Shown one piece after another: positions 33,224 through 45,484 of a stretch of DNA of 64,000 bases. The stretch spans positions 22,384 through 86,383 of the forward strand of contig JAPEVF010000148.1 of NCBI GenBank assembly GCA_029747585.1, in the 5' to 3' direction. The stretch is from Pleurotus djamor (lineage: Eukaryota; Basidiomycota; Agaricomycetes; Agaricales; Pleurotaceae). Each line of letters starts with the position of its first letter. Within the stretch, counting starts at the first letter, position 1. The notes beneath the pieces were generated by a model. The model was given only the letters and a program-made list of their open reading frames with translations, was not told the DNA's origin and made no database searches. Made by a program: the position numbers and the translations under genes.

Positions 33224-35004
33224 ATGCCTTCTACAGGCCAATTGATGTGGATATCCTTTAGACCACTGCTGCGGCTGTAAGTCTGATTATTCGCTGAGGC
33301 CTTGTCAAGTTGACCTCCGGATGATACTACCTGTAGCTTCATCTCTACTGGATGTGGGTTTACTCTTGCGAAGGCAGGTCTTTTCCCCCCGGTCGCGGCT
33401 AGAGGGGCAGGACAAGTGGCTTTGGTGAGTGGTCCACGAATAATCTTCACCTTGGTCAAACCAGCTTGGTGCATCTAAATAATGGAATGACAGAACATCA
33501 CGCTGCCATGTCTATTATTCTCAAAACTCGTACCTGCCTTCACTTCTGATAATATAAGCGTTCTAGGTGTGCATCTGTGAGCAGCCTCCATTGCCGCGAC
33601 GTGACCCACCGTTATAGGTACCCTCATCATCGTTTCTGTATTGCACCAAAGCATCGGCTTTGTGATGGCCTGGCTAGTTAAGCAATGCTACTGGACCCCC
33701 CATCGATTTCGGTACGGCATCCTCGTTGCTGGTGGCTGGGGTAACAACGGTGACATACGTGCGCTCTTCCATCCTCTCTCAAAGATGTCTTGCGCCTTGA
33801 ATATTATACCGTATTAAAAGCTATTTCTGTGGTGACAAGTGTCACTGGCTCTGCCCCGTTTATTGCGTCCACGGACCAAGCTTTGTCGGTCGCTTATATC
33901 TCCGTATTCATGCTTGTATTTGCAGTGAGTCCTACTGCCTTGTTTCGCGGCCTCAAGCAAAGTAATTTTTTCTTCTTCTTCAGGTGACCCTCTATCCGTG
34001 CGGTGGGCATCGACTGATAGCGAAAGATTATATCGGTCCTGAAGTTGAAGACGATGAGGTTCAGCGGAAGCTACGCCAAAAACACCGCCACTGGTTAAAC
34101 CACGTACTACACCCCATTAGGAAGGCTCGAGGTCAAGATGAAGAAATCTCAGACGAAATAAAAAGTCCTATTGAAGAGAAACCACGTCACAACACAGAAA
34201 TCGCCGTCAGTACCCTTACACCCGTGATGACCGCTCGTGAAGAACCGCATTTCAGAGGCGTACCGGATGAAGAGAGTCCGTCCAAATCCCTCCCTCCAAC
34301 GACGTTTTGCGCCAGCGCACCACCGCACACCCCATCTATTCTCTGCTGCCGTCGACGAAGTCGTTGTTATCCACTCATTGTTGCGTTCATCCGCTCCCTT
34401 TGCACACCCATGTCGCTTGCGATCATCCTTTCACTTCCGATCGCTGTTGTCCCTCAGCTCAAGGGGTTATTCGTCGACGTTCCTGATGCAGGCATACCTC
34501 CTGCTCCCGATGGGCAACCACCCTTAGCCTTTCTCATTGATACCGCCAATTTTTTCGGTGCTGCTTCTGTCCCCTTGGGTCTTATCTGCCTTGGGTCTGC
34601 ATTAACACGACTTAAAATGCCGCACAACCCATGGAGCTCACTCCCCATCGGAGCGATTACTTTGTTGGCTGTTTCAAGACTACTCATCATGCCAGTATTG
34701 GGTGTTGTGATTTGTGAAGGCCTTGTAAACGTAGGGATGATTCGCGCAGAAGACAAGGTGCTACGTTTCGTTTGTATGTAAGTTTGCTCACAAAATTCTG
34801 CTTCCTGCTCGGTTTACTGACGCATTCCTTCACGTAAGAATCTTATCATGTTTGCCGACAGCGACGACCCAAGTATACCTGACCCAAGTGCACAGTGGTA
34901 CAGGCACGGCTGACCATTTGTCTGCATTTCTCATCCCTCAGTACATCATGATGTTCATCCCGATGGTTGTCTTGACTGCGTACACACTCCATTTGCTGTT
35001 TTAA
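33224..35004 (+). CDS. PIN-like auxin efflux carrier family transporter, copy 2
   Basis: Starts MPSTGQLMWISFRPLLRL (33224). Spliced blocks follow copy 1: FISTGCGFTLAKAGLFPPV, LPCLLFSKLVPAFTSDNISVLG, MAWLVKQCYWTPHRFRYG, GWGNNGDI, TGSAPFIASTDQALSVAY, then VTLYPCGGHRLIAKDYIGPE, a hydrophilic loop, PQLKGLFVDVPDAGIPPAPD and a C-terminal bundle ending AYTLHLLF. All exon joins keep frame and every family block is present, so it appears intact. Some residues are unusual next to copies 1 and 3 (TLAKAG for AVTKAD; CYW for FYW or FFW), which hints at relaxed constraint or a changed substrate. Same strand as copy 3. Transport substrate unknown. Confidence 0.88.
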
Positions 35005-35244
35005 CTTTTAGTATCGCTAGAGAACTACTATCTCATTTCGAGCGTCGCGAATGGTTCAACCGCTCTTGTCGACTCAAATACTGCTCAATCTTCCCCTCTT
35101 CATGTACATATCGTAAAAGACTTGAACATAGGAATACGTAGAACGGTATTGTCCGTTGTCCGTTCCATCAAGTACACGTCGACCTGCCAACCGTGTGTCA
35201 TGATGACCTGAGTCGGCGCTCTCACCTTTCCTTTCCCCACCACC

Positions 35245-36474
35245 ATGGACGTCAATTATGTCGCGTTAGGGGTCTTTTCATCGTATTTCCTCATCATTCT
35301 CTTCCTTGCCCAGTTGATTCTGACGGATATCGCGAAACAAGTCATCGCTGTCAAAAAAAGTCGGCCTGAACTCATATCTTTTCGGCGCCCTGGCTGGCGC
35401 ATCACTTCTCCATACATGGTACTGTAAGTAGCTCGGACTCATGGCTGCTGCTTCCATGCTGACGTTCCTCAGTTATGCTTGCTTTCATGCGAGTGAGTTG
35501 ACCTCCTCCAACGCGTCGGACACCATCTAAAGCTTGTAACCAGTGGAGTTTCGTCAATTACGAGGTTGCTCACGCGGCGGACTCGAATCGCGTGTTGTTG
35601 GAACGTATGTCAGATTGGCTATCCAATACGGGTCTTTTTGAACAAGCCTGGTATGCTGCCTGCGAGGAACCCATACCGTGGTGGTGGAGTGAGCAAATTT
35701 GCCTATTTACCGTTGGATGCTGGACGGTGGTCATTGCCACGGAAGGTGCGTACCTTGAACCCACCCTATCTGCGTAATAAACCCAGATGCTGCCTAGGTA
35801 CGCGGTACAAGATCAAGCATATATGGGCCTACATGCTCCTCGGACAATTGGTCGCAATTGCTGTCGCAAGCAATTTGTTTTACCTCGCATTGAGTTTAGC
35901 GGCGCTACCGAAACAAGAGTCAAATCCAGAAGAAAAGTCTACGACATGGGCTCGTCCCTCCCTGTGGCTCAGCGTGCTTGCGAGCATGGTCACCATTGCT
36001 CTCAGCCCTTTCGCATCTCGCCAGACATTCCTACCCAACCTCCTGGTCATGCACGCCGCCATCGTCATCCCTTTGCTCCCTGGCATGGTGCCCTGTTCTT
36101 CGAAGAAACAGAAGTATTCCATGCGAGATCGGACATTGTATGGCTTCGTCCTCGTGCTCTCGCTAGCGACGCGCACACGTACAATCCTAACAGCGGCATC
36201 CACCGTCCCTAGTCAAACACCGTTAGGCCTATTCTCCGAAGCATGGAAGGTTCTTCAGTCGCATCCTGCCCAATCATCTATCTCCTGGGACGTTATCTGG
36301 TCTACGGCATCATTTATTGTTTGGATCGCTTTGAAACGGCTGGCTGCGTCCGATGCGTTATCGGATATACCTTACCTCATGCTTACGAGCCCGTTAGTGT
36401 CGGTTGGCCTAACGGGGCCGTATATTTTGAGGGAGGAGTTGGTGGAAGAAGAAGAGCCATTAAAGCAGGGATGA
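35245..36474 (+). CDS. Multi-pass membrane protein of unknown function (intact companion gene)
   Basis: Not recognised as a named family. At least four exons: 35245-35424 (MDVNYVALGVFSSYFLIILF, first membrane segment), a small exon near 35473 (reads YACFH), a third with NRVLLERMSDWLSNTGLFEQ and PWWWSEQICLFTVGCWTVVI, and a last from about 35799 with WAYMLLGQLVAIAVASNLFY, WLSVLASMVTIALSPF, LLVMHAAIVIPLLPG, LYGFVLVLSLATRTRTIL and the acidic tail REELVEEEEPLKQG. Six to eight hydrophobic segments are likely. The gene lies 240 bp before PIN-like copy 3 on the same strand, and broken copies precede copies 1 and 2, so the pair duplicated as a unit. Confidence 0.75.
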
Positions 36475-36714
36475 ATGTAAGTAACGCTCGTCTACTGGCT
36501 CTTTCTGTAAAGCGAGGCTTGATGAAATAGATTCTGCAACCCCGCATTTCAACATCTGAGATACTGAAATTGTCCCTGTCAAGTTCCTGACATGAGATTT
36601 AGGCCTCGGTCCGAGCCTTCCGTTCGATGTTTGTTTCTTTTAAAAAGTTTACGCGACTCTTGCGCGACTCCCACCCTCGTCTTAGCTTGTCTCGTCTCTT
36701 TTCTTCAACGCAAA

Positions 36715-38614
36715 ATGCTGTCTGCAGGACAACTGATATGGATATCACTGAGACCGCTGCTGCGCCTGTGAGCATGTGCATGCATTACGAGTTACAACCT
36801 CGTCTAGACCACCCCCAGTGTCATCTGTACAGGATGTGGCTTTGCCGTTACAAAGGCGGATATTTTTCCCCCAGTCGCGGCCAGAGGAGCGGGCCAGGTA
36901 GCCTTGGTAAGTGCCCGATCATCCCAAACCTTGGCATATTTCGATGATCAATGACGCACAGAATATCGCAATGCCATGTCTAATGNTTTCGAAAATTGTA
37001 CCTGCTTTCACCTCTGACAACATAAGCGCACTAGGTTTGTTCGTGGTCTTTGTTTCTCTTTGTCGCGATGTATCGAACTATTGTTACAGGCCCTCTCGTC
37101 CTGGTGGCCCTGTTGTACGAAAGCATCGGCATCGTTATGGCGTGGATAGTGAAGCAATTCTACTGGACGCCACACCGGTTTCGGTATGGTATCCTTGTCG
37201 CGGGTGGCTGGGGCAACTATGGCGACATACGTTCGTTCGTTCATTCGCTTCCCAAAGATCACGCGTTGAACCTTGCGTCTCAAAAGCTACGTCTGTGGTC
37301 ATGAGCATAACTGGTTCTGCACCATTTATCGCGTCTACGGACCAAGCTTTGTCGGTTGCGTATATGTCTGCATTCATTCTTGTGTTTGCAGTGAGTAATG
37401 AGTCTTTCTTCAATGAAACGAGTAACAATATCGATGCTTCAGATTACCCTCTTCCCGTGTGGTGGTCATCAACTCATAGCCAAAGATTATATTGGCCCTG
37501 AGGTTGAAGACGAGGAGGTTCAACACGAGTTGCGCCAAAAGCATCGCCGCTGGTTAAATTTCGCCCTTCACCCTGTGCGGAAGGTTCGAGATCGAAGCGG
37601 TGAAATTTCGTATGACATAGAAAGCCCTGTCAACGAGAAGCACCCCGAAAACGAAAAAGTCGCCGGCACTACCGTTGTGCCAGTGACGAGTGCTGCTGAA
37701 GACCTTCACCTCAAAAATAGGTCGAAGCATGTTTCCTTCCGTGACGGTGAGGCATCTGATGCTTGTAAGCCTCAGACCAACCCTCCTGATTGGGCAACTG
37801 GATGCCAATCGCTCGTTACCTCTCCGGCACCTACGGTAGTCGATGCGCCGCTCGATCCCACTCATACTGGTGAAGAGAGACCATCGAAATCCCTCACTCC
37901 AGCCACACCACCTGCTGTTTCCGTCGGCATAACGTCGGAGACCTCATCCATCCTGCGCTATCGTCGACGGAGTATCATTTACAAGCACTTCATCACGTTC
38001 ATCCAGTCCTTATGCACCCCTGTATCGCTCGCAATCATCCTTTCATTTCCGATCGCTGTTGTTCCTCAGCTCAAGGGGCTATTCGTCGACGTTCCTGGCG
38101 CTGGCATACCTCCTGCTCCTGATGGCCAGCCGCCCTTGGCTTTTATCATCGATACTGCAACGTTCATCGGAGCAGCATCTGTCCCCCTCGGTCTTATCTG
38201 CCTCGGGTCTGCATTAGCACGGTTGAAGATCCCGCGCAACCAATGGAGCTCGCTCCCCATCGGAGCGATTACCTCCCTAGCATTTGCGAGGTTACTCATC
38301 ATGCCTGTCCTAGGCGTTTTGATTTGTCAAGGGCTTGTGAGCGTAGGGGTTATTCGGGCGGAAGATAAGGTGTTACGTTTCGTCTGCATGTAAGTTTCCC
38401 ACAAATGCTCCATCCTGCTTGGTTTACTTATCTGAACACCGATGATAGATTCTTCTCATGTTTGCCGACAGCGACGACCCAAGTATTCTTGACCCAAGTA
38501 TACAGTGGCACAGGCACCGCGGAACACCTGTCGGCATTCCTCATTCCTCAGTACATCATCATGTTCGTGTCGATAACCGGCTTGACCGCTTACACACTCC
38601 AAATGCTGTTTTAA
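36715..38614 (+). CDS. PIN-like auxin efflux carrier family transporter, copy 3
   Basis: Starts MLSAGQLIWISLRPLLRL (36715). Blocks: VICTGCGFAVTKADIFPPV, an exon reading NIAMPCLM-x-SKIVPAFTS with an N inside one codon (36985), LVALLYESIGIVMAWIVKQF, GWGNYGDI, TSVVMSITGSAPFIASTD, then ITLFPCGGHQLIAKDYIGPE. The hydrophilic loop is longer than in copies 1 and 2 (extra KHVSFRDGEASDACKPQ region). The C-terminal bundle contains PQLKGLFVDVPGAGIPPAPD and GLICLGSALARLKIP, and ends AYTLQMLF. All splice joins keep frame. Together with the companion gene at 35245 this is the only complete two-gene unit of the three. Confidence 0.9.
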
Positions 38615-40259
38615 TATTAATAGACCTTTAGACATTTGCTTACTCTTTCTCTTCTTGCTTGATGCCTACTTCGGTAGGAGAAGGCTTGGAAATGGACTTG
38701 CCCTATCATGCGCACGACGTGCTCTGTGTTCATCATGCGATCCGAGTCCAAGACTTTACTCCGCCTTAATTCGTACCTATCTCCGATCGTCTTTCTGGCC
38801 CGCGATCGTATTCATGCACCCCTCCTCTACCGTCCAGCGTGATCCCTCGTTCTGGTGGTGGTCACGGGCAGAAGTTGAGGGAGATTATTGGTGAAGAGAC
38901 GCCAATCATCACACTCCTCTCACCACCACTATCGTTATCAACCAGCATCAACGCTCCTCCTTCTCTCCTCCTTGTCGTACCTATCTCACGTATTTCAGCA
39001 TCCATCGCGCGTTTGAATGCGAGAACGCGCGTATTCCCTTCCTTTCCTCCATCCCGTCCTCTCTCTGAGTCTCTCTCTCTTCCTCCGTCTCTCCTCATCC
39101 CTCCACCTCAACTCTAACTCCTCCCACCGATCCACCACCACCACCATCAACTTGACTATCCCCACTTCGCTCCAATGCAAATGCCAACGCGAATGCCAAC
39201 CTCGCATCCGTTTGAGTGATGGACTCTGCAAAAATAAAACGGTGACGCATGCTTAAAGATGGTTCAAAAAGTATCAAGTTTGGAATTTGGATGAAGATGA
39301 AATATGGAATTGGAGACCGCTGGACTCATCGTCGTTGCGCCTTGTGACAAGTTGGGTGTATTGTGGACAGTGTGGATGGAGTGGTAGGGCGAGCCGACGG
39401 GCTGGGATATGCTCGATGCCAAGAGTGTTTCGATTTTCTATCTCTCCCTCGCGCCCCTCCTCTCGTTGACTATGTATACTCTCTCCTTCACACCCTTTCT
39501 TTCGGCCTTCCTGTTTCCTCTCCCCCTCCTCCCTTGCTCTTCCTCTCCTCACTCCATTACTCAGGAGACCAATACTCTTGTTCCTTCATTCTAGATTTAC
39601 AGCTTTCAGTTCGCAACTCGCTCAAAACACAAAACAAGAACGCGTATGCTTGGGTCACGATAGGACTCAACGATAACGAACCATGTCTATCAAAAATTCT
39701 ACCTTCTTTTCTCTTTGATCAACTTGTTTTTCTCCAGGTTCTCATGGCGCGGTTTCGGCTTTGACAAAGCGATTTGAAGCGGCGCGGTGATATTGGGTTT
39801 TCCCAAGGTTGCCGTTTACTAGTCCCCAGCCCATCTTTTAAACTGCTTGATAGATCTTATAGTCTATACAATATTCGGTATCATGCCTCAGGTATTGCCA
39901 TATTTATATGGCCCTCCCTTCGTTATGGATGATTCGAGTCCCTCATGCATCATGCCCCTGTGGATCACCCCTAGTAAGATGACACCAACACGACTCTGTT
40001 AGGTGGTACGCGAGATGAACGCGTCCCAGGCGTCAAGGTACCATGCATCAAAGGTACCATGCATCATGTCCTCGGTGAATCGGAACCAAAACCCAAAGTG
40101 AAGTCTGCCCTTGGCCCATCTTCCCCAAAACAGTGTAGACGCGCGTTAAACGCCCAGGTAGTTGCCGAAACTCCGCCAGATTTTCTTTGTTGGGCCATCG
40201 AAATCACTCCCCTTGGGACGTGTTTAGCCTTCCTTTAGCCCTTTCGCAGGAGNAAAAAA
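38615..40259. other. Intergenic, pyrimidine-rich and low complexity
   Basis: 39.0-39.1 and 39.4-39.6 kb are C/T-rich; open frames there are compositional. 39.6-40.2 kb leads into NAP1 and holds a tandem 16-mer at 40035-40066. No gene supported. Confidence 0.5.
40035..40066. repeat. Tandem 16-bp repeat, two units, with nested palindromes
   Basis: Two exact copies of aaggtaccatgcatca. Each contains the palindromes GGTACC and ATGCAT. About 200 bp upstream of the NAP1 start codon, so a regulatory site is possible. Confidence 0.6.
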
Positions 40260-41733
40260 ATGTCGACCAACGTCCCGATCTCCCAATCGAACATCACCGC
40301 GCCTACGCCCCAGAACACCCCGTTGGCCCATGCTCCTATTTCATCTGGTCTTTCAAGACCCACAGTTCCTGATATTGCTGAAGATAACGAGCCTGCTGAG
40401 GAGGAGCAGAGTTCGGCTATCCAGTCAGCGATGCTAGGCATGGTCCAGGGCAGGCTTCACACTCTCGTTGGCCAAAGCTCTGGCTACGTGGAGAACCTGC
40501 CAGTCAAGACCAAGCGCAATGTCGAGGCTTTGATTGGCGTCCAAGTCAAGCAAAATGAGCTCCAAAATCAGTACAAACGCGAATGCTTGGAGCTGGAGAA
40601 AAAGGTGCAGGTTTTCTTTGATCTTGTATCACATGGCGCCTAACGATCGTCTCCAATGATATTAGTACCTCTCATTAGCGATGCCCTTGTACCAGCGTCG
40701 CCATGCGATCATTAGTGGTGCATCCGAGCCCACATCTGAGGAGATCGAAGCCGGAGAGAAGCAATCAGTCAAGGACGATGAAGACTATACGCCACTACCC
40801 AAGGAAGACCCCGAGGATGAAAAGGCTGAACCAGGTGTTCCCAATTTCTGGCTTACCGTGCTCATGGGCCATCCTGGCCTTATGGAAACGATCAGCGAGC
40901 GTGATGGTGAAGCCCTCAAAAGTCTTACCGACATTACCATCGAATACCTCCCTACGGAGGGGCCTGAGTCAAAACCTGGGTTCAAGCTCGTGTTCTCATT
41001 CGCTGAAAACGAATTCTTCGAGAACAAGAAGCTGGAGAAGACATACATCTACCAGGAAGAAGTTGGCTACTCTGGAGATTTCGTGTACGATCGCGCCATC
41101 GGTACCGAGATCAAGTGGAAGGCCGGGAAAGATCTCACCAAGGAGTTCGAGATCAAGAAACAACGGAATAAAAGTGAGTATCTCCATCTTGAAGTCGAGT
41201 CATATATATTAGCCTAACACTCCACCATAGATACCAACCGTACCCGTCTGATCCGCAAAGCCATCCCTACCGAATCATTCTTCAACTTCTTCACGCCTCC
41301 TGTACCACCTTCTCCGGAAGCTGTGGAGGGCGGCGAACTCGAGGATGAGGAACTTGACGAGATCGATGCAAAACTCGAGCTCGATTACCAAATCGGTGAA
41401 GACTTCAAAGAAAAGGTGATGACATCTGTCCTTCATCGTCCGGCCTAGGCTTACCTCTGTGCCGTAGATCATTCCTCGCGCCATCGATTATTTCACTGGC
41501 AAGGCCCTCGAGTATGAGATGGACTCTGAGGACGAGTATGAAGATCTTGATGAAGATGAGGATGGTGATGCCTTCGAAGATAGTGTACGTCAGGACAGCA
41601 TTTTTCCACCGTTCTTGACTCAACCGATTTCCAATAGGACGAAGATGACGACATCCCCCCGGTTCCTCGTAAACGACTTGCCGCTGCTGGAGCTGGCGGA
41701 GACACCAAGCTCGAGGAATGCAAGCAACAGTGA
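40260..41733 (+). CDS. NAP1: Nucleosome assembly protein NAP1
   Basis: Histone H2A-H2B chaperone that shuttles between cytoplasm and nucleus. Exons 40260-40604, 40666-41173, 41231-41415, 41468-41584 and 41640-41733, about 415 residues, near the usual length. Blocks: VKRNVEALIGVQ-like start of the dimerisation helix (RNVEALIGVQVKQNEL), PLYQRRHAIISG, GVPNFWLTVLMGHPGLMETI, FAENEFFENKKLEKTY, TIEW-region equivalent, SFFNFFTPP, the IGEDFKEKIIPRAIDYFTG block and an acidic tail. The last four residues CKQQ form a CaaX-type prenylation signal, known from other NAP1 proteins. The start ATG directly follows an A run containing N at 40253. Secure identification. Confidence 0.95.
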
Positions 41734-42815
41734 GCGTGGTCCCTCTCAGCCTACCATAATTTCGTACATCTATCCTGCCGTTCCTGACGCGCAAGAAACT
41801 AATTGGTGCCACCCTTTTGTGCTCAATGTATGCTTACTCTCCATCTGTTTACTACATGCTCGACATCATTGCTACCACACCTATCCCCTCCTTTACCGAT
41901 TTGACCGGTTGTTTTGGTTGGTTGGGCAATCACATATCTCTCTCTCTTAATGGGTAGTTCGAACTTGAAAACTTTTCTCCCTTTTTGTCTTGTCGAAGTA
42001 TACATAGCAATCACTCTCGCCATCACCTTCCATTGTCAAAGTACATCGTATGTATACATCACTTGTCTTCCAAATGTATGATCATCCTGGCGGGCTGCGT
42101 TCAACTTGGCCGTAAATAGGCGCGTGTTCCTTCTTCTACCCTTGCCATCATCATGATGCCGCAAATGCTTCCTTTGCCACCAGATGCAACAAATTGTTTC
42201 TCCGAGTCTGGCCATCTCATGCAACACCTTCAGGGCTATTGCAGCGGTCATGCCTTCGTCGCTTCCGAATGGAACCTTCCGATTTGGGCTTGCTGACTAC
42301 TTGGACTCCAACTGAAAATCTCCCGTTGTCTTCGGAACCCTTGTTCGTTTATACTATCGCGCTCAAGATGATATCCCCTCTCGCCACTGCAAAGTTCGCA
42401 TCACGCGTTGCGACTGACGTACGCAAAACCTTGCGGCCTGCATGTAGTCAATTGGGTTTTTCAACGTCGAGCAGTGGTCTTCATATATCTCCTGCCAATG
42501 TGGCATCAAGGCCAAAGGGACAAAGTTGCCAACATTCGTAGTGCTCGCGAAGGAGCCGGATGCCACTTTTGGACGCGTCAGAGGTCCATTGGGGTAAAGG
42601 ACAGGGTTCCCGAAGCTAACCTGGCTATGGACGGCCAGGTATTTCGTGATAATCTCCGAGTCGGCCCCAGCGATAGTGTCTCAGCTTCGGTCACGCACAC
42701 AACGGCGCTGGTGATGATATAAATCTAGCCCACTGAACCTATCGATATCTCGAATCGACCTGCGCCCGTTAAGAAGATAACCTCTTGCTTTGCACCTAAC
42801 GCACTAGCCTTCGAC
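41734..42815. other. Intergenic, unassigned
   Basis: Some 65-115 codon frames on both strands (e.g. minus 42363-42566, plus 42194-42541) have no domain or signal peptide that I recognise. The last part is the GMC oxidoreductase promoter. Confidence 0.45.
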
Positions 42816-45305
42816 ATGCTAAGCAACATCATTGACGACGCGAAGGCATTCTCCGCTCAAGATTTCGATTTCGTCATTGTAGGTGGAGGCACGGCTGGCC
42901 TTGTGATGGCTTCAAGGTAAAGTTACTTCCTTCACAGGGTAATTGCATGGTTCTCATTCTAGCGTTAGGCTATCGGAGGATCCACATGTAACCGTCGGCG
43001 TCCTGGAGGCTGGGACTAACATGTCCGATGACCCCCTCGTAGCGTCCGCAGGTACGCCCGTCTTGCCTTCGATATTGACACTCTTGAGTTGATTGTCTGT
43101 ACTCTATGTACACAGGAGGGTGGCTTGCAACCGTGTATAGCACTGCGTATTCCTGGGGGTTCGAAACTTCACCTCAGGTTCATGCCAATAACAAGGTCTT
43201 CAACCTTCCTCGGTGAGCATGCCTGACGAGCCCGTCCATCCCTGTATGTTGATTGCCTCCCCAGTGGGAAGCTTCTTGGAGGCTGTAGTGCGATGAATGC
43301 GCTCATGTGGACCGTATGTATCTCTCCATGTATTGGCTGTGTCTTCCTTTTGACATGAGGTTCTAGAGGGCCAGTAAACACGAGTATGATGCCATCGCGG
43401 CCCTGGGGAATCCTGGCTGGGACTTTGAAGGACTACTACCTTATTTCAAGAAGGCGCAAGCTCATACACCTCAAGAAAATGCAATTATTCCCAACACCGG
43501 CAATGTTACCGTTCATCAAGGTACCGACGGCCCAGTCAAGGTTGAGGCATTCCCACACACTTCGTTGGTTTCCGAGAGGCTGAACTTCTTCACTCCAGAC
43601 ATCGTTCAACACGTGGTACTCGTCCCTCATTCCCCCATTCGTTGAAGCCGCAGAGCAGCTATCATTCAAGCTCAACGATGACCCCAATGGAGGTACACCT
43701 ACTGGCGTCAGCAATGTCGCGCGGGCGGTCGATGGGGAGAAAGGGACTCGTGAACACGCTGCGGTCACTTACCTCAAGCAAGCGCAGGGTAGAAGCAATC
43801 TTTGTGTCCTTGTGGGAGCTCATGCCACCAAGATCGTACTCGCGCCCACAAACGACGGCGTTGTCGCGCAAGGCGTCGAATTCTTATCCAACGGGGTCTC
43901 ATACACCGTCGAAGCCAAAAGAGAGGTCATTCTTGCCTCAGGTTGGTCCCAGTCCATTTCAGTGTTACGTCAGTTCTCAACATCCTCCTCTAGGTGCTTA
44001 CGGATCTCCACAACTTCTGGAGTTGTCTGGCATCGGAAAACCGAAGATACTGAACCGATTCGGTATCGATTCGGTCATTGACCTCCCCGTCGGCGAAAAT
44101 CTTCAGGATCATCTTATGATCTCTTTGAATTTCACCCTGTCTCCAGAAGCCCAGAGTAAGTTGATGGCTAGACTGTCGTTGAAACCGTCTTCTCACACTT
44201 GGCCTAGGTGCCTTGACCGTCATCCCTATCTCTGACACCATTGAGAATATTCCTGGGAAAGAGTAAGCTTGCGCGTGTCGTCGAATAATTTCTCACCGAT
44301 GTTAAAACCTACTCCAGTGCAAAATCCACCTCAACTGGTGGTCCCTTTTTGTTCTCGTCTCTCTCTGATGTATCAGACGAGGCAGCATACGCTGAACTGG
44401 TTGCCTTACTCGATGGGTACATTAATTCAGATCAAACGACGCCCCTTGAACGTGCCCAGTTTACAATCGAAAAGAAATGGTTAGACGAGAGGGATCGGTC
44501 TATTTCCGAGGCCGAAGTGATGTTTGCTAATCTCCCTGGTGCTGCTGGAGTCCCCCTACCAGATGGGAGCATGAGCCTGTGGCTTCCTATCTGTCACCTT
44601 GTGAGTCTCGGCGTCTCTAAGGTACGAACTGAGCGTTTACTTTCATTCCTTGTGCAGCATCCCAAAAGCCGAGGACATGTCGTAGGTCCCCCTTCAAGCA
44701 CAGTCGTAGACACGAATAGCTCAATGACCTTGCCTTCCTAGCACATACACAGCTCCGATCCTACGGCCAAGCCAGCCATTGACCACAATTACCTGAGCCG
44801 AGAATATGGTCGGGCTTCTCTTAACTTCTCACCGACGGTGACAATGTCAAACTAAGCTACCCAACAGATATCAAGGCATTAGTCCAATTACTCCGTTTCA
44901 TGCAAACACTATCTAAGACTGGCCCCCTTGGAGCAATCGTGACCGGCATCGTTGATTTCCCGGCAGTTGCTGATACAGATGAATCGTTGACGACGTGTGT
45001 TCAGATCCTCGTTGAACTTCTATCTGAGTTCGTCGGCTAATTAATGGACCGTTCTTAGATGGATTAGAGCAAACATCACAACCATCTTCCACCCTGTAGG
45101 AAGCATCCCAATGGCTCCGAAGGACTTGGGTGGAGTAGTTGACCCCGAGCTTTTGGTCTATGGAACCACAAACCTTCGTGTGGTCGATGCTGGTATCATC
45201 CCCTTGCAGATTGGCGCTACGCCTATGGCCACTGTATATGCGATCGCAGAGAAGGTAGTGTCAAACTATCAACGATCTCCGCCGGACACTGAACCCTTTG
45301 GTTAG
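42816..45305 (+). CDS. GMC (glucose-methanol-choline) oxidoreductase, no signal peptide
   Basis: FAD enzyme oxidising alcohols or sugars. Starts MLSNIIDDAKAFSAQDFDFVIVGGGTAG, with the GxGxxG FAD motif at about residues 22-30 and E at the end of VGVLEAG. About twelve short introns; blocks: NLPRGKLLGGCSAMNALMW (GMC signature 1), WDFEGLLPYFKKAQ, FVEAAEQLSFKLNDDPNGG, AKREVILASGAYGSPQLLELSGIG (GMC signature 2), HPKSRGHVHIHSSDP, and FHPVGSIPM with the first catalytic His (45090-45092). The second catalytic position, usually His or Asn, reads Thr in QIGATPMATVYAIAE (codon 45219-45221). No secretion signal, so probably intracellular. All joins hold the frame by hand; activity is uncertain because of the Thr. 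Confidence 0.88.
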
Positions 45306-45456
45306 GCGTCAGATATCATCAGAAGAAAGTTGGTTCATTAGAACGATGTCATAATATTTACGCAATCAACATGACCCTCGAGAAATAGGCGAGAATCGCA
45401 AACTATGCGACGGTGTGCACGGGAAAAGAAAACACATGTCAGACGTTACCAGGAAG

Positions 45457-45484
45457 TATGACGGACTTTATCGGACAATATTAT
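45457..45484 (+). repeat. Left terminal inverted repeat of the 867-bp element
   Basis: 28 bp, TATGACGGACTTTA then TCGGACAATATTAT; partner at 46296-46323. Confidence 0.8.

Noticed and set aside
38839..39594. Several 60-130 codon frames on both strands
   Set aside because: Produced by C/T-rich low-complexity sequence (Ser/Pro/Leu or Arg/Glu/Gly-rich translations).
41823..42722. Possible gene between NAP1 and the GMC gene
   Set aside because: Minus-strand frame 42363-42566 reads plausibly, but has no identifiable start, domain or clean splice partners.
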